Origin: Aquilonibacter sp963703325
GTDB lineage: Bacteria > Vulcanimicrobiota > Vulcanimicrobiia > Vulcanimicrobiales > Vulcanimicrobiaceae
Reading direction: 5' to 3'
Assembly (NCBI GenBank): GCA_963703325.1
Contig: OY969805.1
Span: forward strand, 2,356,001 to 2,420,000
DNA: 64,000 nucleotides
Position 1 is the first letter of the stretch; every line of letters starts with the position of its first letter. The notes under the pieces were generated by a model, which was not told the DNA's origin, made no database searches, and saw nothing but the letters and a program-made list of their open reading frames with translations. Shown in pieces: positions 8,679-17,747 of the stretch. The position numbers and the translations under genes are program-made.

Positions 8679-8947
8679 CGCCCGTCGCGCGATGGTGCGG
8701 CGGCGATGCGACAACCGCACTCGCTTAGATCCTCGCGTCTCGCACAATGAATGTCAGGGTGCTCGCCGCTCGGACAACCCGCTCGCGCGGCCGTCGCATC
8801 GCCGCCCGCGTCATCGCTCGTCTCGCTAACGAAGCTTCAGGCTTAGGATTTAGCGGGGTCGCGTTTGCGACGGGAGTCTCTAACTTTTTGCGCCTTGCCC
8901 GGAGGGCAACTTCAAAACGTCGTTTTGCGCAAAAAGTAGCGAAACAG
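8679..8947. other. Non-coding stretch between fliR and the terminator
   Basis: No convincing gene is visible. Short open frames occur on both strands but are rich in Arg/Ala and show no family resemblance or good ribosome site. The sequence (GCTAACGAAGCTTCAGGC and the following GTTTGCGACGGGAGTC) reads like degenerate dispersed-repeat DNA rather than a gene. Confidence 0.4.
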
Positions 8948-8971
8948 AAAAGCCCCACGGATGGGGCTTTT
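8948..8971. terminator. Bidirectional intrinsic terminator
   Basis: A perfect 9-bp stem, AAAAGCCCC (8948-8956) and GGGGCTTTT (8963-8971), with a 6-base loop has A-tract and T-tract on its two sides. It can end both the plus-strand fliR transcript and the convergent minus-strand NHL gene. Confidence 0.85.
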
Positions 8972-9006
8972 CGAGTGTCTCCCGGAGTAAACGCAACCCC
9001 GCGAGA

Positions 9007-10041
9007 TCAAGGATTGAAGTAGAGGAACTGACCGATCTGGTTGGCGGTTTGCTCGGTGAAATAAACTTCGTTATCGGGGCCGATCGTCAACCAGAACGGG
9101 CCGGCGTTGGCGGTCTTGGTGGGATAGACGTTGATGGTGTTCGTGCTGGTGATGAACTGAACGATCGTGCTCTTGGTCTGATCGCCGATGTAGAAGTTGC
9201 CGTCAGGTCCCAAGGCTAATCCGTAGGGCGCGCTGACACCGGTCAGCGGGGTTTCCGAACTGACCTGTCCGGTGGTCAACATCCGTCCGAGTTTGTCGGC
9301 TTTGGTCTCGGTGAACCACAGCGCGTTGTCGGCGCCCGAAACGATCACGCCGAGACCTGACGCCGGGGTTGTGACGCCATACTCGACGGGACTGCTCCCG
9401 GCCGCGGCGCTCGGATAGATCTCGCCGATTTGATTGGCGTTGGTTTCGACAAACCACAGCGCACCGTTTGGACCGACCGCGATCGACTCCGGGTTCGCAT
9501 TCGCGGTCGCAAGCGGATAGAAGGCAAAGCTGCCGCAGCCCGGCTGAATGCGCCAGATCCCGTTACTGGCGGGATCGGTCACCCACAGGTTGCCGTCGGG
9601 GCCGGCCGCGATGCCCCAGGGCGTTGGCTGGGCTGCGGTCTGAGGCGGCAGCGTGCATTCGACGAAGCTGAGGTAGGAAACGTTGAACTGGGCGATTCGG
9701 CCACCGCCGAACTCGGTCAGCCAGAGGTTGCCGTCTTGGCCGACGACGATTGACAGCGGTTTGGATCCACTCTCCGGCAGCGGATAGTCGGTGATGACCG
9801 CGGACTGGCTCAGGATCCCGATCTTATTACCGGCCTCCTCCGTGAACCATAGGGCGCTCTGGGTCTTGGTGATGCCGGCCGGCTGCGAGTTGGCGGTCGG
9901 AATGGGGTACTCGCTGCTCACGTTAGGCGAATAGGCCGGGGCCGGCGTCGCCGTTCCGCTCGTGATCGGGGTGGTATGGCCGCAGCCGCCCAGCACGAGC
10001 GCGGCAGCCACCGCGCCGGCCAAGACCAGCGTATGTTTCAA
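9007..10041 (-). CDS. NHL/Vgb-like beta-propeller lipoprotein
   Basis: A 344-residue lipoprotein. The TTG at 10041 is preceded by AGGAGA and opens a lipoprotein signal, KHTLVLAGAVAAALVLGGC, with an LGGC lipobox. An upstream ATG at 10128 would bury that signal and is disfavoured. The mature part has six or seven repeats of the type GPDGNLWVTD / NALWFTETKADKLGRM, as in streptogramin B lyase (Vgb) and NHL propellers. Most such secreted members have unknown substrates, so no lyase activity is claimed. It interrupts the flagellar block on the opposite strand and ends at a shared terminator. Confidence 0.8.
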   Translation of the reverse strand: MKHTLVLAGAVAAALVLGGCGHTTPITSGTATPAPAYSPNVSSEYPIPTANSQPAGITKTQSALWFTEEAGNKIGILSQSAVITDYPLPESGSKPLSIVVGQDGNLWLTEFGGGRIAQFNVSYLSFVECTLPPQTAAQPTPWGIAAGPDGNLWVTDPASNGIWRIQPGCGSFAFYPLATANANPESIAVGPNGALWFVETNANQIGEIYPSAAAGSSPVEYGVTTPASGLGVIVSGADNALWFTETKADKLGRMLTTGQVSSETPLTGVSAPYGLALGPDGNFYIGDQTKSTIVQFITSTNTINVYPTKTANAGPFWLTIGPDNEVYFTEQTANQIGQFLYFNP

Positions 10042-10123
10042 GTTGCTCTCCTGGTGTTCGTTTGAGTCAGCCTCCCTTATTGGCAGGCTACTACAACGTT
10101 CCCGCTCACGACACCTAAGCAAG

Positions 10124-10187
10124 CCCACAGGAAGTGGGTGAAGGTTCCAAGCTCAGGATGAGCGCTTGGGCGTAGCCCAATGGAACC
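10124..10187 (+). promoter_or_regulatory. Structured element upstream of flhB
   Basis: Nested inverted repeats: CCCAC/GTGGG (10124-10138), then GGTTCCA (10143-10149) closing on TGGAACC (10181-10187). Inside this are AAGC/GCTT (10149-10167) and TTGGGC-GTA-GCCCAA (10166-10180), two mutually exclusive hairpins sharing bases. It lies about 60 bases before flhB in the divergent gap with the NHL gene. It does not match any riboswitch consensus I know; it may be a leader, small RNA or dispersed repeat. Confidence 0.35.
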
Positions 10188-10248
10188 GTCCTCAGCTTGC
10201 CCGGAAGCTCGCCGAAAACTTCTATGAGCATGCTCGCGACCGAACTCG

Positions 10249-11313
10249 ATGGCTAAACCGGAACAAACCGAAAAGGCCACACCGAAACGCCGCCATGAAG
10301 CACGCGAACGCGGTCAGGTCCCTCGTAGTACGGACCTGGCTGGCGCCGTGATCTTCCTCTCGGTGGTTCTCACCCTGCACGCACTTTTCGCGCCGATGAT
10401 GAACGGCCTGACCGGTGAAGCTGCGGCGTATTTTTCGCGTATTGCCCAGCAGCACGATCCCACGTACCAATCGATGTTGTCGCTCTTCGTGCAGGCCTCA
10501 GGCGGCATCGGCTGGGTCGTGCTGATCGTCTTCGGTATCGCCGTCTTCGCCGGCATCGGCGCAAATCTCATGCAATTCGGTTTCGTGCTAACGACCGTCC
10601 CGTTCAAGTGGTCGTTCTCGAAGCTCAATCCGATCAACGGCTTCAAGAACATTTTCTCGAAGCGAATCTTTATCAATCTCGCGAAGCAGTTGATCAAGCT
10701 TTCTGCCGTCGTCCTCATCATCTACTCGACGCTTTCGTCGAACATGGGCATCTTCGCGCAAGTCGGTCAGACCGATCCTTCCGGCGTCATCAATCTCACG
10801 TTCGACGTCATCTTTACCGTGGCGTGGAAGTTCGGATTATTCTTGGTGGTCATCGGGTTGTTGGATTATGCGTACGAGCGCTGGCAGTTGGAAGAGAACC
10901 TCAAGATGACCAAACAAGAGGTCAAGGACGAGTGGAAGCAGTCGGAGGGAAATCCGGAAGCCAAAGCGGCGCTCAAGCGTCGCCAGCGTGATTTTGCCCG
11001 GCGCCGCATGATGCAGGCCGTCCCGCGCGCCACGGTCGTTGTGACCAATCCGACGCACTATGCCATTGCATTGGAATGGGACGAGATCCAGATGGACGCG
11101 CCGGTCGTCATTGCAAAAGGCGCCGATCTCGTCGCCAAGCGGATCCGCGATATCGCGCTCGAGCACAACATTCCGCTCATGGAGAATCCGCCGCTTGCGC
11201 GTACCCTCTACGAAAGAGTTGAACTCGGGCAGCCGATCCCGCCGAACCTCTACGCCGCGGTCGCACAGGTCATCGCGTTCGTCTACAAGCTAAAGAGAAA
11301 GATCATCGCTTAA
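10249..11313 (+). CDS. flhB: Flagellar export switch protein FlhB
   Basis: A 354-residue inner-membrane export component that changes substrate specificity from hook to filament. It has the basic N-terminus EKATPKRRHEARERGQVPRS, four membrane segments (about 30-210), a charged linker (LKMTKQEVKDEWKQSEGNPE) and a cytoplasmic domain with the autocleavage site NPTH at residues 267-270. The FlhBc remainder (APVVIAKGADLVAKRIRDIA, then ENPPLARTLYERVELGQPIP) is complete. Its stop overlaps the flhA start by one base. Confidence 0.97.
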   Translation: MAKPEQTEKATPKRRHEARERGQVPRSTDLAGAVIFLSVVLTLHALFAPMMNGLTGEAAAYFSRIAQQHDPTYQSMLSLFVQASGGIGWVVLIVFGIAVFAGIGANLMQFGFVLTTVPFKWSFSKLNPINGFKNIFSKRIFINLAKQLIKLSAVVLIIYSTLSSNMGIFAQVGQTDPSGVINLTFDVIFTVAWKFGLFLVVIGLLDYAYERWQLEENLKMTKQEVKDEWKQSEGNPEAKAALKRRQRDFARRRMMQAVPRATVVVTNPTHYAIALEWDEIQMDAPVVIAKGADLVAKRIRDIALEHNIPLMENPPLARTLYERVELGQPIPPNLYAAVAQVIAFVYKLKRKIIA

Positions 11314-13436
11314 TGGCAACGCAGGCGCCGGCGACGAATCAGACCACGCTGCAACGACTCGCGAGCTTCACGCCGATCCTCATCGCAGGCGCGTCGGTGA
11401 TGCTCGTCGTGCTGATGATCGTCCCGATCCCGCCGTTTCTCCTCGATATTCTGCTCGCGTTCAACATTACGATCGCGTTAGTCATTATCGCGACCGCATT
11501 GTACACCGAGAACGCGTTGGCGTTTTCCGCGTTCCCAACGATGCTGCTCATCGTCACGCTGTTCCGGCTTTCACTGAACATCACCGCCACGCGTGCCATT
11601 CTGCTGCACGGCTATGCTGGTGAAGTCATCAACTTTTTCGGACAGATCGTCGTCGGCGGCAATTACGCCGTCGGCTTCGTGATCTTCCTGATCTTGATCA
11701 TCATTCAATTCGTCGTGATCACCAACGGTGCCGGGCGCGTCGCCGAAGTTGCGGCTCGCTTTACGTTGGACGCGATGCCCGGTAAGCAGTTGGCTATCGA
11801 TGCCGACCTCAACGCGGGGTTGATCACCGAGGCCGAGGCGCGTCAGCGCCGTCGCGATATTCAGCGGTCGGCCGACTTTTACGGCGCGATGGACGGCGCC
11901 AGCAAGTTCGTCCGCGGCGACGCGATAGCGGCCGTGATCATCGTTGCGATCAACACGGTCGGCGGCTTCATCGTCGGTGTCGCGCAACAGCATTTGACGA
12001 TTATCGAATCGCTGCAAAAGTTCACGCTGTTGACGGTCGGTGAAGGGATCGTCACGCAGGTTCCGGCCCTGCTCATTTCGACCGCGACCGGTATCATCGT
12101 GACGCGTGCCGCAGCCGAAACCGATTTCGGCACCGACATCGTCAAACAGTTGACGGCGCAGCCGCGCGCGCTGCTGATCGCGGCAATCATCACCGCGCTC
12201 TTTGGCCTTGCCGGACTCGATCGCTGGCTGCTGCTCCTCATTTCAGGGGTTCTCTTCATTATCTATTTCGCGCGCCGCGAGGGGGCAGCCGAAGCCGCGG
12301 CGGAGCGCAAGGTCGCGCAGGCCAAAGCCGGGGCGCCCGGCGCGCCCGGTGCGCAACCCGCGGCCAAGGGCGCCGCCGAGAGCGTCGTACCGCTGCTCTC
12401 GTACGATCCGATGGAGCTGGAAATCGGATTCGGGCTCATTCCGCTCGTCGATGTCAATCAGGGCGGCGATCTGCTCGAGCGCATCACGCTGATCCGGCGG
12501 CACGCCGCGCGCGATCTCGGTATCGCGGTTCCGCCGATTCGCGTGCGCGATAATTTGCAACTACGCCCCAACAGTTATCTGGTTAAGATTTACGGTTTAG
12601 AAGTTGCGCAGGCCGAAGTGATGGTGAGCCGGCTCCTTGCGATGAATCCGGGCACGGCTACCGCGCCGATCGACGGCATTCCAACCACCGAGCCCGCGTT
12701 TGGATTGCCGGCGCTGTGGATTGCGGAGAACGCTCGCAGCGAGGCGGAGATGGCGGGTTATACGGTCATCGATCCGACCAGCGTGATCGCAACCCATCTC
12801 ACCGAGTTGATCAAGGCACATTCACCCGACTTACTCGGCCGTCAAGAGACATCGGCGCTGCTCGACAACATCAAATCGCACTATCCGGTGGTTGTCGACG
12901 AGCTGGTTCCGGGACTGCTCACCGTCGGCGAGGTCCAACGCGTATTACAGAATCTACTACGCGAGCGCATTCCAATTCGCAACCTGGTAATGATCCTTGA
13001 GACCCTAGCTGATGCCGCGCGCGTGAGTAAAGACGTCGACTTCCTGACCGAAAAGGTCCGTGCGGCACTGGCGCGCCACATTTCGGCCGAGTACGCTGAG
13101 AACGGTCTGCTCTCAGTCATCACTGTCGATCCGCGTCTCGAGTCGCTTCTTTCGGAAGCCGTTCGTCGCGGCGAGGATGCGTTTGCGTTGCTCGACCCGA
13201 ATACCGTTTCACGGATCTACACGTCATTGACGCGGCAGATAGCCGTGGCGCAAAACGCCGGTTTACAGCCGATCGTTTTGTGCTCTCCCTCCGTACGTTT
13301 GGCGCTCAAGCGGCTTACCGAACGCGCGGCACCACAGTTGGTCGTCTTATCCTATTCGGAGATTGCGCCTGGGCTTCGGGTTGAGTCGATTGGCCAGATC
13401 ACCGCGACCGAGGAAACCGCGGAAGCGAAAAGCTGA
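11313..13436 (+). CDS. flhA: Flagellar export protein FlhA
   Basis: A 707-residue export-gate protein with eight membrane segments in the first 320 residues, including the cytoplasmic FHIPEP-type loop region (RVAEVAARFTLDAMPGKQLA, IDADLNAGLITEAEARQRR). The C-terminal cytoplasmic domain (about 360-700) forms the nonameric ring that receives chaperone-substrate complexes. An Ala/Gly/Pro-rich linker (about 330-365) joins the two. Size and motifs are typical. Confidence 0.97.
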   Translation: MATQAPATNQTTLQRLASFTPILIAGASVMLVVLMIVPIPPFLLDILLAFNITIALVIIATALYTENALAFSAFPTMLLIVTLFRLSLNITATRAILLHGYAGEVINFFGQIVVGGNYAVGFVIFLILIIIQFVVITNGAGRVAEVAARFTLDAMPGKQLAIDADLNAGLITEAEARQRRRDIQRSADFYGAMDGASKFVRGDAIAAVIIVAINTVGGFIVGVAQQHLTIIESLQKFTLLTVGEGIVTQVPALLISTATGIIVTRAAAETDFGTDIVKQLTAQPRALLIAAIITALFGLAGLDRWLLLLISGVLFIIYFARREGAAEAAAERKVAQAKAGAPGAPGAQPAAKGAAESVVPLLSYDPMELEIGFGLIPLVDVNQGGDLLERITLIRRHAARDLGIAVPPIRVRDNLQLRPNSYLVKIYGLEVAQAEVMVSRLLAMNPGTATAPIDGIPTTEPAFGLPALWIAENARSEAEMAGYTVIDPTSVIATHLTELIKAHSPDLLGRQETSALLDNIKSHYPVVVDELVPGLLTVGEVQRVLQNLLRERIPIRNLVMILETLADAARVSKDVDFLTEKVRAALARHISAEYAENGLLSVITVDPRLESLLSEAVRRGEDAFALLDPNTVSRIYTSLTRQIAVAQNAGLQPIVLCSPSVRLALKRLTERAAPQLVVLSYSEIAPGLRVESIGQITATEETAEAKS

Positions 13437-14104
13437 TGTTCAAATCGATTTTTGGCGGCCGGGGGGGCGGCGTACCCCCGAGCAAATTACCTCAACTGCA
13501 CTCCTTCGTCGACGCCCTGGTCGGCGGGCGTCCGGCCCGCTCGGTCACCGTGGAACGGGTCGGGGCCAAGGGTGTCGTGACCCGCGACGCGCTCGGCCGG
13601 GTTGGCGAAACGGCGATCCTCATCTACACGGCGGCCGCGGGGCGGTACCGGATGGAGACCAAGGTTGCGGCAGTGACCTCGTCGAGCACCCAATTCGATC
13701 CGCCGCGCCGGCTGATCCTGATCGCGGCGGCGAGCGGCTCGCAGAAGCGCCAGAGTGTGCGGCTGGACGCGATTGTTACCGGGGAGTGGCGCTTTGCGCC
13801 CGGCGGAGTGGGAACCGGGGAGTTCGCCAAGGCGACGATCCGGGACATCAGCCGCGGCGGCTGTTCGCTGATTATCGACCGGGAGCTCAAGCCCCATACG
13901 ACGGTCGAGGTCCGCATGAAGCTCAAGCCCGAGGCCCCCGCCATGACCCTGCTCGGGGAAGTCATGCGCCACGAGAAGATCAAAAGTTCGGGAAAATTCT
14001 CCCACGGGCTACGCTTTCAGGGGCTCCGGCCCGATGAAGATCAGGCGATCATCGATTTCATCAACCGTCGTCAGGCCGAACTGCGCAGCCGGGGATTGGC
14101 CTGA
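13436..14104 (+). CDS. PilZ-domain c-di-GMP receptor (YcgR-like)
   Basis: A 222-residue protein translationally coupled to flhA (TGATG). Residues 20-95 form an N-terminal YcgR-like beta domain. The C-terminal PilZ domain carries both nucleotide-binding signatures: R-x3-R at 105-109 (RQSVR) and D-x-S-x2-G at 137-142 (DISRGG). In the YcgR family c-di-GMP binding brakes the motor through FliM/FliG or MotA. Placement between flhA and the che operon makes a motility role likely. Confidence 0.85.
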   Translation: MFKSIFGGRGGGVPPSKLPQLHSFVDALVGGRPARSVTVERVGAKGVVTRDALGRVGETAILIYTAAAGRYRMETKVAAVTSSSTQFDPPRRLILIAAASGSQKRQSVRLDAIVTGEWRFAPGGVGTGEFAKATIRDISRGGCSLIIDRELKPHTTVEVRMKLKPEAPAMTLLGEVMRHEKIKSSGKFSHGLRFQGLRPDEDQAIIDFINRRQAELRSRGLA

Positions 14105-14112
14105 CCTATCTA

Positions 14113-14140
14113 TAAAGTACCCCTATCCTTTGGCCGATTG
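14113..14140 (+). promoter_or_regulatory. Sigma-28 (FliA)-type promoter for the che operon
   Basis: TAAAGT at 14113-14118 and GCCGATTG at 14133-14140 match the flagellar sigma-28 consensus (TAAA then GCCGATAA) with 16 rather than 15 bases between TAAA and GCCGAT. It lies about 50 bases upstream of cheY in the 85-base gap after the PilZ gene. Late-class control of chemotaxis genes is the normal logic. Confidence 0.65.
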
Positions 14141-14189
14141 AGTTCAAAGGATCGAGTCGTGTTTTTGCACTTCGTCTTGGGAGCATTGG

Positions 14190-14552
14190 ATGAGCAAGAG
14201 AGTCCTCATCGTCGACGATGCCGTCGTCATGCGGATGATGATCAAAGGGATCCTTTCCAAAAACGGCTTTGAAGTCGTTGGAGAGGCTCAGAACGGTGTT
14301 GAGGCGGTCGAGAAGTACAAACAACTTCAGCCGGACCTCGTGACGATGGACATGGTTATGCCCGAGATGGACGGCATCACCGCGGTCAAGCAAATCGTCG
14401 CCAACGATCCCAACGCCAAGATCATCATGTGCACGTCGATGGGCCAGCAGGCGCTGGTCGTCGAGGCGATTCAAGCCGGCGCGAAGTCGTTCATAACCAA
14501 GCCCTTCCAGCCGCCCAAGATTCTAGAGACCATTCAAAAGGTGCTCTCATGA
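14190..14552 (+). CDS. cheY: Chemotaxis response regulator CheY
   Basis: A 120-residue single receiver domain. The acidic pocket is Asp9-Asp10, the phosphoacceptor is Asp54 (MDMVMPEMDG), the switch Thr/Ser is at 82-83 and the conserved Lys at 104 (ITKPF). Phosphorylated by CheA, it binds the FliM N-terminus to change motor direction. It lacks any output domain. The stop overlaps the cheC start (ATGA). Confidence 0.95.
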   Translation: MSKRVLIVDDAVVMRMMIKGILSKNGFEVVGEAQNGVEAVEKYKQLQPDLVTMDMVMPEMDGITAVKQIVANDPNAKIIMCTSMGQQALVVEAIQAGAKSFITKPFQPPKILETIQKVLS

Positions 14553-15160
14553 GCGGCGGCGGCATGCAACTCAACGACCTCCAAAAAGACGCGCTTAAAG
14601 AGGTCGGTAATATCGGCGCGGGCCACGCGGCCACCGCGCTCTCGCAGTTGCTCAATACGAAGATCAATCTTTCCGAGCCGCGCATCGACGTCATTAAATT
14701 CCGCGACCTCGCGTCGCGTGTCGGACACGAGAACCGCACGGTGGCTGCGCTGCACATGTACGTGCGTGGCGAAGCGCCGGGTCAGATGGTCGTGCTCTTC
14801 GATCGCGAACAGGCGCTCGATTTCGTGAGCCAGTTCCTGCACCGCGTGATCGGCGACATCCAAATCTTCGATTCGATCGCCGACTCGACGCTCAAGGAAC
14901 TCGGCAATATCATCGCCGGCTCGTACTTGACGGCGATCATTCAGCTGACCGGTTCGAACCTGCTGCCCTCGGTGCCGACGCTTTCGTACGGCACGGTGCA
15001 GGCGGCATTCCGTACGCTGATGTCGATCCTGCCCGACCAAGACGTCTTCCTCATCGAGTCGAGCTTCCTCGACAAAGAAAAAGAAGTCGCCGGGCAGTTC
15101 ATCCTCATCCCGGAAACGGGATCGCTCGGACCGCTCCTCTCGGTCTTTGGCGTAGAGTAA
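14549..15160 (+). CDS. cheC: CheY-P phosphatase CheC
   Basis: A 203-residue protein starting at ATG 14549, overlapping the cheY stop by four bases. It has both active-site helices with the E-x2-N pair: LKEVGNIGAGHAATALS (near residue 18) and LKELGNIIAGSYLTAI (near residue 115). It is therefore a catalytically complete CheC-type CheY-P phosphatase, with the pseudo-two-fold repeat typical of the family. In Bacillus CheC works with CheD, which is not visible here. It offers signal removal that FliY in this window seems unable to give. Confidence 0.92.
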   Translation: MSGGGMQLNDLQKDALKEVGNIGAGHAATALSQLLNTKINLSEPRIDVIKFRDLASRVGHENRTVAALHMYVRGEAPGQMVVLFDREQALDFVSQFLHRVIGDIQIFDSIADSTLKELGNIIAGSYLTAIIQLTGSNLLPSVPTLSYGTVQAAFRTLMSILPDQDVFLIESSFLDKEKEVAGQFILIPETGSLGPLLSVFGVE

Positions 15161-15163
15161 ATC

Positions 15164-17161
15164 ATGTCAGACGAACTCTTTAATCGAGAAGAGTTCATCT
15201 CATATTTCCGCGACGAGGCTGAAGAATTGCTTCAGCAAATCGACGCGGATTTGCTCAAGCTCGAAGAGTTCGTCCAAACCGGGGAGACCGACCCCGAGAT
15301 CATCGCCTCGCTCTTTCGCGCGCTGCACACCGTCAAAGGTAGTGCGGGCATGCTCGGGTTTACCGACATTCAGGGTCTAGCGCACAAGTTGGAAAATCTG
15401 TGCGACTTGCTGCGCAAGGATCGTATGCCGCTCTCCGAGAGCGTCGTCGACATTCTATTTTCGGGTCGTGACCTGCTGACCGAGCTGGTCGCAGCAGCGA
15501 TCAGCGATCAGGCGTCGCCTACCGGCGTCGAAGAGTACATCCAAAAGCTCGACAAGTTCACCTCGATCTACGAACAGACCGCGCAGGTTATCGAGGGACG
15601 AACCGGGCCGGAGCAATCCTTCGAAGCGGCGCACGCCGCCGAACAATCCGCGGCGGGTCCTTCCGACGCAGAGGCATTCGAAGCCGAAGTGCAGCGTCTC
15701 TTGGACGAGGCGCAAGCGCAAAAGAGCGCGACCGCGGCGGCAACCGAGAGCGTGGCCGCATCGCAACCGCAGCCCGAGGCACCGGCGCCGCCCGTCGCGG
15801 CAGCCCCACCCGTCCCGGAACCGGTCGCGGCGAAGGTCGAAACACCGGTCAGCAAGGCCCCTGCCGCCGCAGCCGGCGCATCGCCCAACGCCGAGCAGAA
15901 GCGTTCGTCAATCCATCAGACGATACGTGTCGACATCGAGCGGTTGGACTCATTGCTCAATTTGGTCGGCGAACTGGTGATCAATCGCACGCGCATTTCA
16001 GATATCGCCAACACGCTCGAGCGGTTGATGGCCGACAAAGCCAGCAACGCCGGTGGTGCTTCCTCGGGCATTATCGCGCCGCTCGCCAAAGATCTCGCCG
16101 ATTCGGCTGCGCTGCTCGCGCGAACGACCAACGAGATTCAAGAGTCGATCATGAAGGTGCGCATGGTGCCGATCGGTCAGGTGTTTGACCGCTTTCCGCG
16201 CCTGGTGCGTGACGTTGCCAAGGCGCGCGGCAAAGAAGTGCAACTGGTGATCTCGGGCGCCGAAACCGACCTCGACAAGACGATCGTCGACGAAGTCGGC
16301 GAGCCGCTCATGCACTTACTGCGCAACAACGTCGATCACGGCATCGAGGCGCCTGACGAACGTGAGAAACTCGGCAAGCCGCGGGTCGGCACGATTGCGC
16401 TCAACGCCTATCACGAAGGCAACCAGATCATCATCGAAGTCTCAGACGATGGCGGCGGTATCAATCTGGACAAAGTTCGCGCACGCGGTATCAAGCAGGG
16501 CCTGATCTCGGCTGACGACCGCTTGAGCGACCGTGAAATCATCGAATTGATCTTCACCCCCGGGTTCTCGACCGCCGATGTCGTCTCCGACGTGTCGGGC
16601 CGCGGTGTCGGCATGGACGTGGTCAAGCGCAACATTAGCCGCCTCAAAGGCGTCTTCGACGTCGATACGTCGCCCGGAGAGGGCACCCGCTTTACGATCA
16701 AATTACCCTTGACGTTGGCCATCATCCAGGCGCTGCTGGTCCGTGTCGGCGAAGAGTTGTATGCGATTCCGCTCGATTCGGTCATCGAGTCGCAGCGTGT
16801 AGAGATGGTCGACGTGCGAACGGTGCACGGCAACGAAGTGATCACCCTGCGCGGTCAGGTCGTGCCGCTGGTGCGGATTGCCGAGTTCTTCGAACTAGGC
16901 GGTCAGCGCGACCCCGACAAAGTGATGATCGTCATCGTGGGCCTGCAAGGGCGCCAAGTCGGGTTGGTGGTCGATTCGTTTGAAGGCGAGCAAGAGATCG
17001 TCATCAAGCCGCTCTCCGACGTCGTCGGCCGGATCGCCGGTATCTCGGGCGCGACGATTCTGGGCAACGGGTCGATCTCGCTGATCATCGACGTGCACTC
17101 GCTGGTTGGCGAAGCCTACGCTGGTGGAAAAGTTGCTCGCGCGGAATTCTCCGGGGTGTAA
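15164..17161 (+). CDS. cheA: Chemotaxis histidine kinase CheA
   Basis: A 665-residue kinase. The P1/HPt domain has His55 in FRALHTVKGSAGML. An Ala/Pro-rich linker (about 140-245) follows with no recognisable P2 domain. The P3 dimerisation helices are near 250-330. The P4 ATPase has the N box (MHLLRNNVDHGIEAPDERE), the G1 motif (VSDDGGGINLDKV), the F box (GFSTA) and the G2 region (SGRGVGMDVVK). The P5 CheW-like domain runs from about 530 to the end. It phosphorylates CheY from receptor arrays with CheW. Receptors must be encoded elsewhere. Confidence 0.96.
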   Translation: MSDELFNREEFISYFRDEAEELLQQIDADLLKLEEFVQTGETDPEIIASLFRALHTVKGSAGMLGFTDIQGLAHKLENLCDLLRKDRMPLSESVVDILFSGRDLLTELVAAAISDQASPTGVEEYIQKLDKFTSIYEQTAQVIEGRTGPEQSFEAAHAAEQSAAGPSDAEAFEAEVQRLLDEAQAQKSATAAATESVAASQPQPEAPAPPVAAAPPVPEPVAAKVETPVSKAPAAAAGASPNAEQKRSSIHQTIRVDIERLDSLLNLVGELVINRTRISDIANTLERLMADKASNAGGASSGIIAPLAKDLADSAALLARTTNEIQESIMKVRMVPIGQVFDRFPRLVRDVAKARGKEVQLVISGAETDLDKTIVDEVGEPLMHLLRNNVDHGIEAPDEREKLGKPRVGTIALNAYHEGNQIIIEVSDDGGGINLDKVRARGIKQGLISADDRLSDREIIELIFTPGFSTADVVSDVSGRGVGMDVVKRNISRLKGVFDVDTSPGEGTRFTIKLPLTLAIIQALLVRVGEELYAIPLDSVIESQRVEMVDVRTVHGNEVITLRGQVVPLVRIAEFFELGGQRDPDKVMIVIVGLQGRQVGLVVDSFEGEQEIVIKPLSDVVGRIAGISGATILGNGSISLIIDVHSLVGEAYAGGKVARAEFSGV

Positions 17162-17171
17162 GGACCACACA

Positions 17172-17684
17172 ATGGCAGACGGTAGAGAAGAGAAGAAGCA
17201 GCAGTTCTCGGGCGAGGTCGTCCAGGTTGTTTCGTTCCGCCTTGGCAGCGAAGAGTACGGCGTGGACATCTCGCAAGTGCAAGAAATCATTCGCATGGTC
17301 GAGATCACGCACGTGCCGCGCGCGCCCAAATTCATGGAGGGCGTTATTAACCTGCGCGGTCAGTTGATTCCGATCATCGATCTGCGCACGCGGTTCGGCA
17401 TGAAGCGCATCGACGCAACCAAGAGTACGCGCATCATCGTCACCGAGATCGGCAACAAACGCGTTGGGATCGTGGTGGACTCGGTGAGCGAAGTGCTCAA
17501 TATTCCGATCGAAAATGTCGAAGACGCGCCCGAGATGATCGCCGGCGTCGGCACTGAGTACATTCAGGGCGTTGGGAAGATGGACGAGCGGTTGATCATC
17601 ATGCTCGACCTCACCATGGTCATTTCCGGCGAAGAAAAACAGGCGCTGGAGCAGGTCGGCGAAGCCGTAAGCGCTGCGAGCTAA
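17172..17684 (+). CDS. cheW: Chemotaxis coupling protein CheW
   Basis: A 170-residue SH3-like scaffold that couples CheA to receptors. Starting at ATG 17172, after the cheA stop, it reads VVQVVSFRLGSEEYGVDISQ, then NLRGQLIPIIDLRTRFG and VGIVVDSVSEVLNIP, all CheW hallmarks. A longer in-frame extension would run into cheA and is rejected. It is last in the cheY-cheC-cheA-cheW operon. Confidence 0.95.
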   Translation: MADGREEKKQQFSGEVVQVVSFRLGSEEYGVDISQVQEIIRMVEITHVPRAPKFMEGVINLRGQLIPIIDLRTRFGMKRIDATKSTRIIVTEIGNKRVGIVVDSVSEVLNIPIENVEDAPEMIAGVGTEYIQGVGKMDERLIIMLDLTMVISGEEKQALEQVGEAVSAAS

Positions 17685-17747
17685 ACATCCCGCGGATGAC
17701 CCAGGCTTGCTTGTCATAGCAGGCTTCGTCGTGCGTTCTCGTCGTAG

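Noticed and set aside
8725..9022. Short open frames on both strands between fliR and the NHL gene
   Set aside because: Arg/Ala-rich translation, overlap with the bidirectional terminator, no ribosome site and no family resemblance.
14127..14150. CCTTTG...CAAAGG inverted repeat as a terminator before cheY
   Set aside because: It overlaps the sigma-28-like promoter, has a 12-base loop and no T-run; the promoter reading is stronger.
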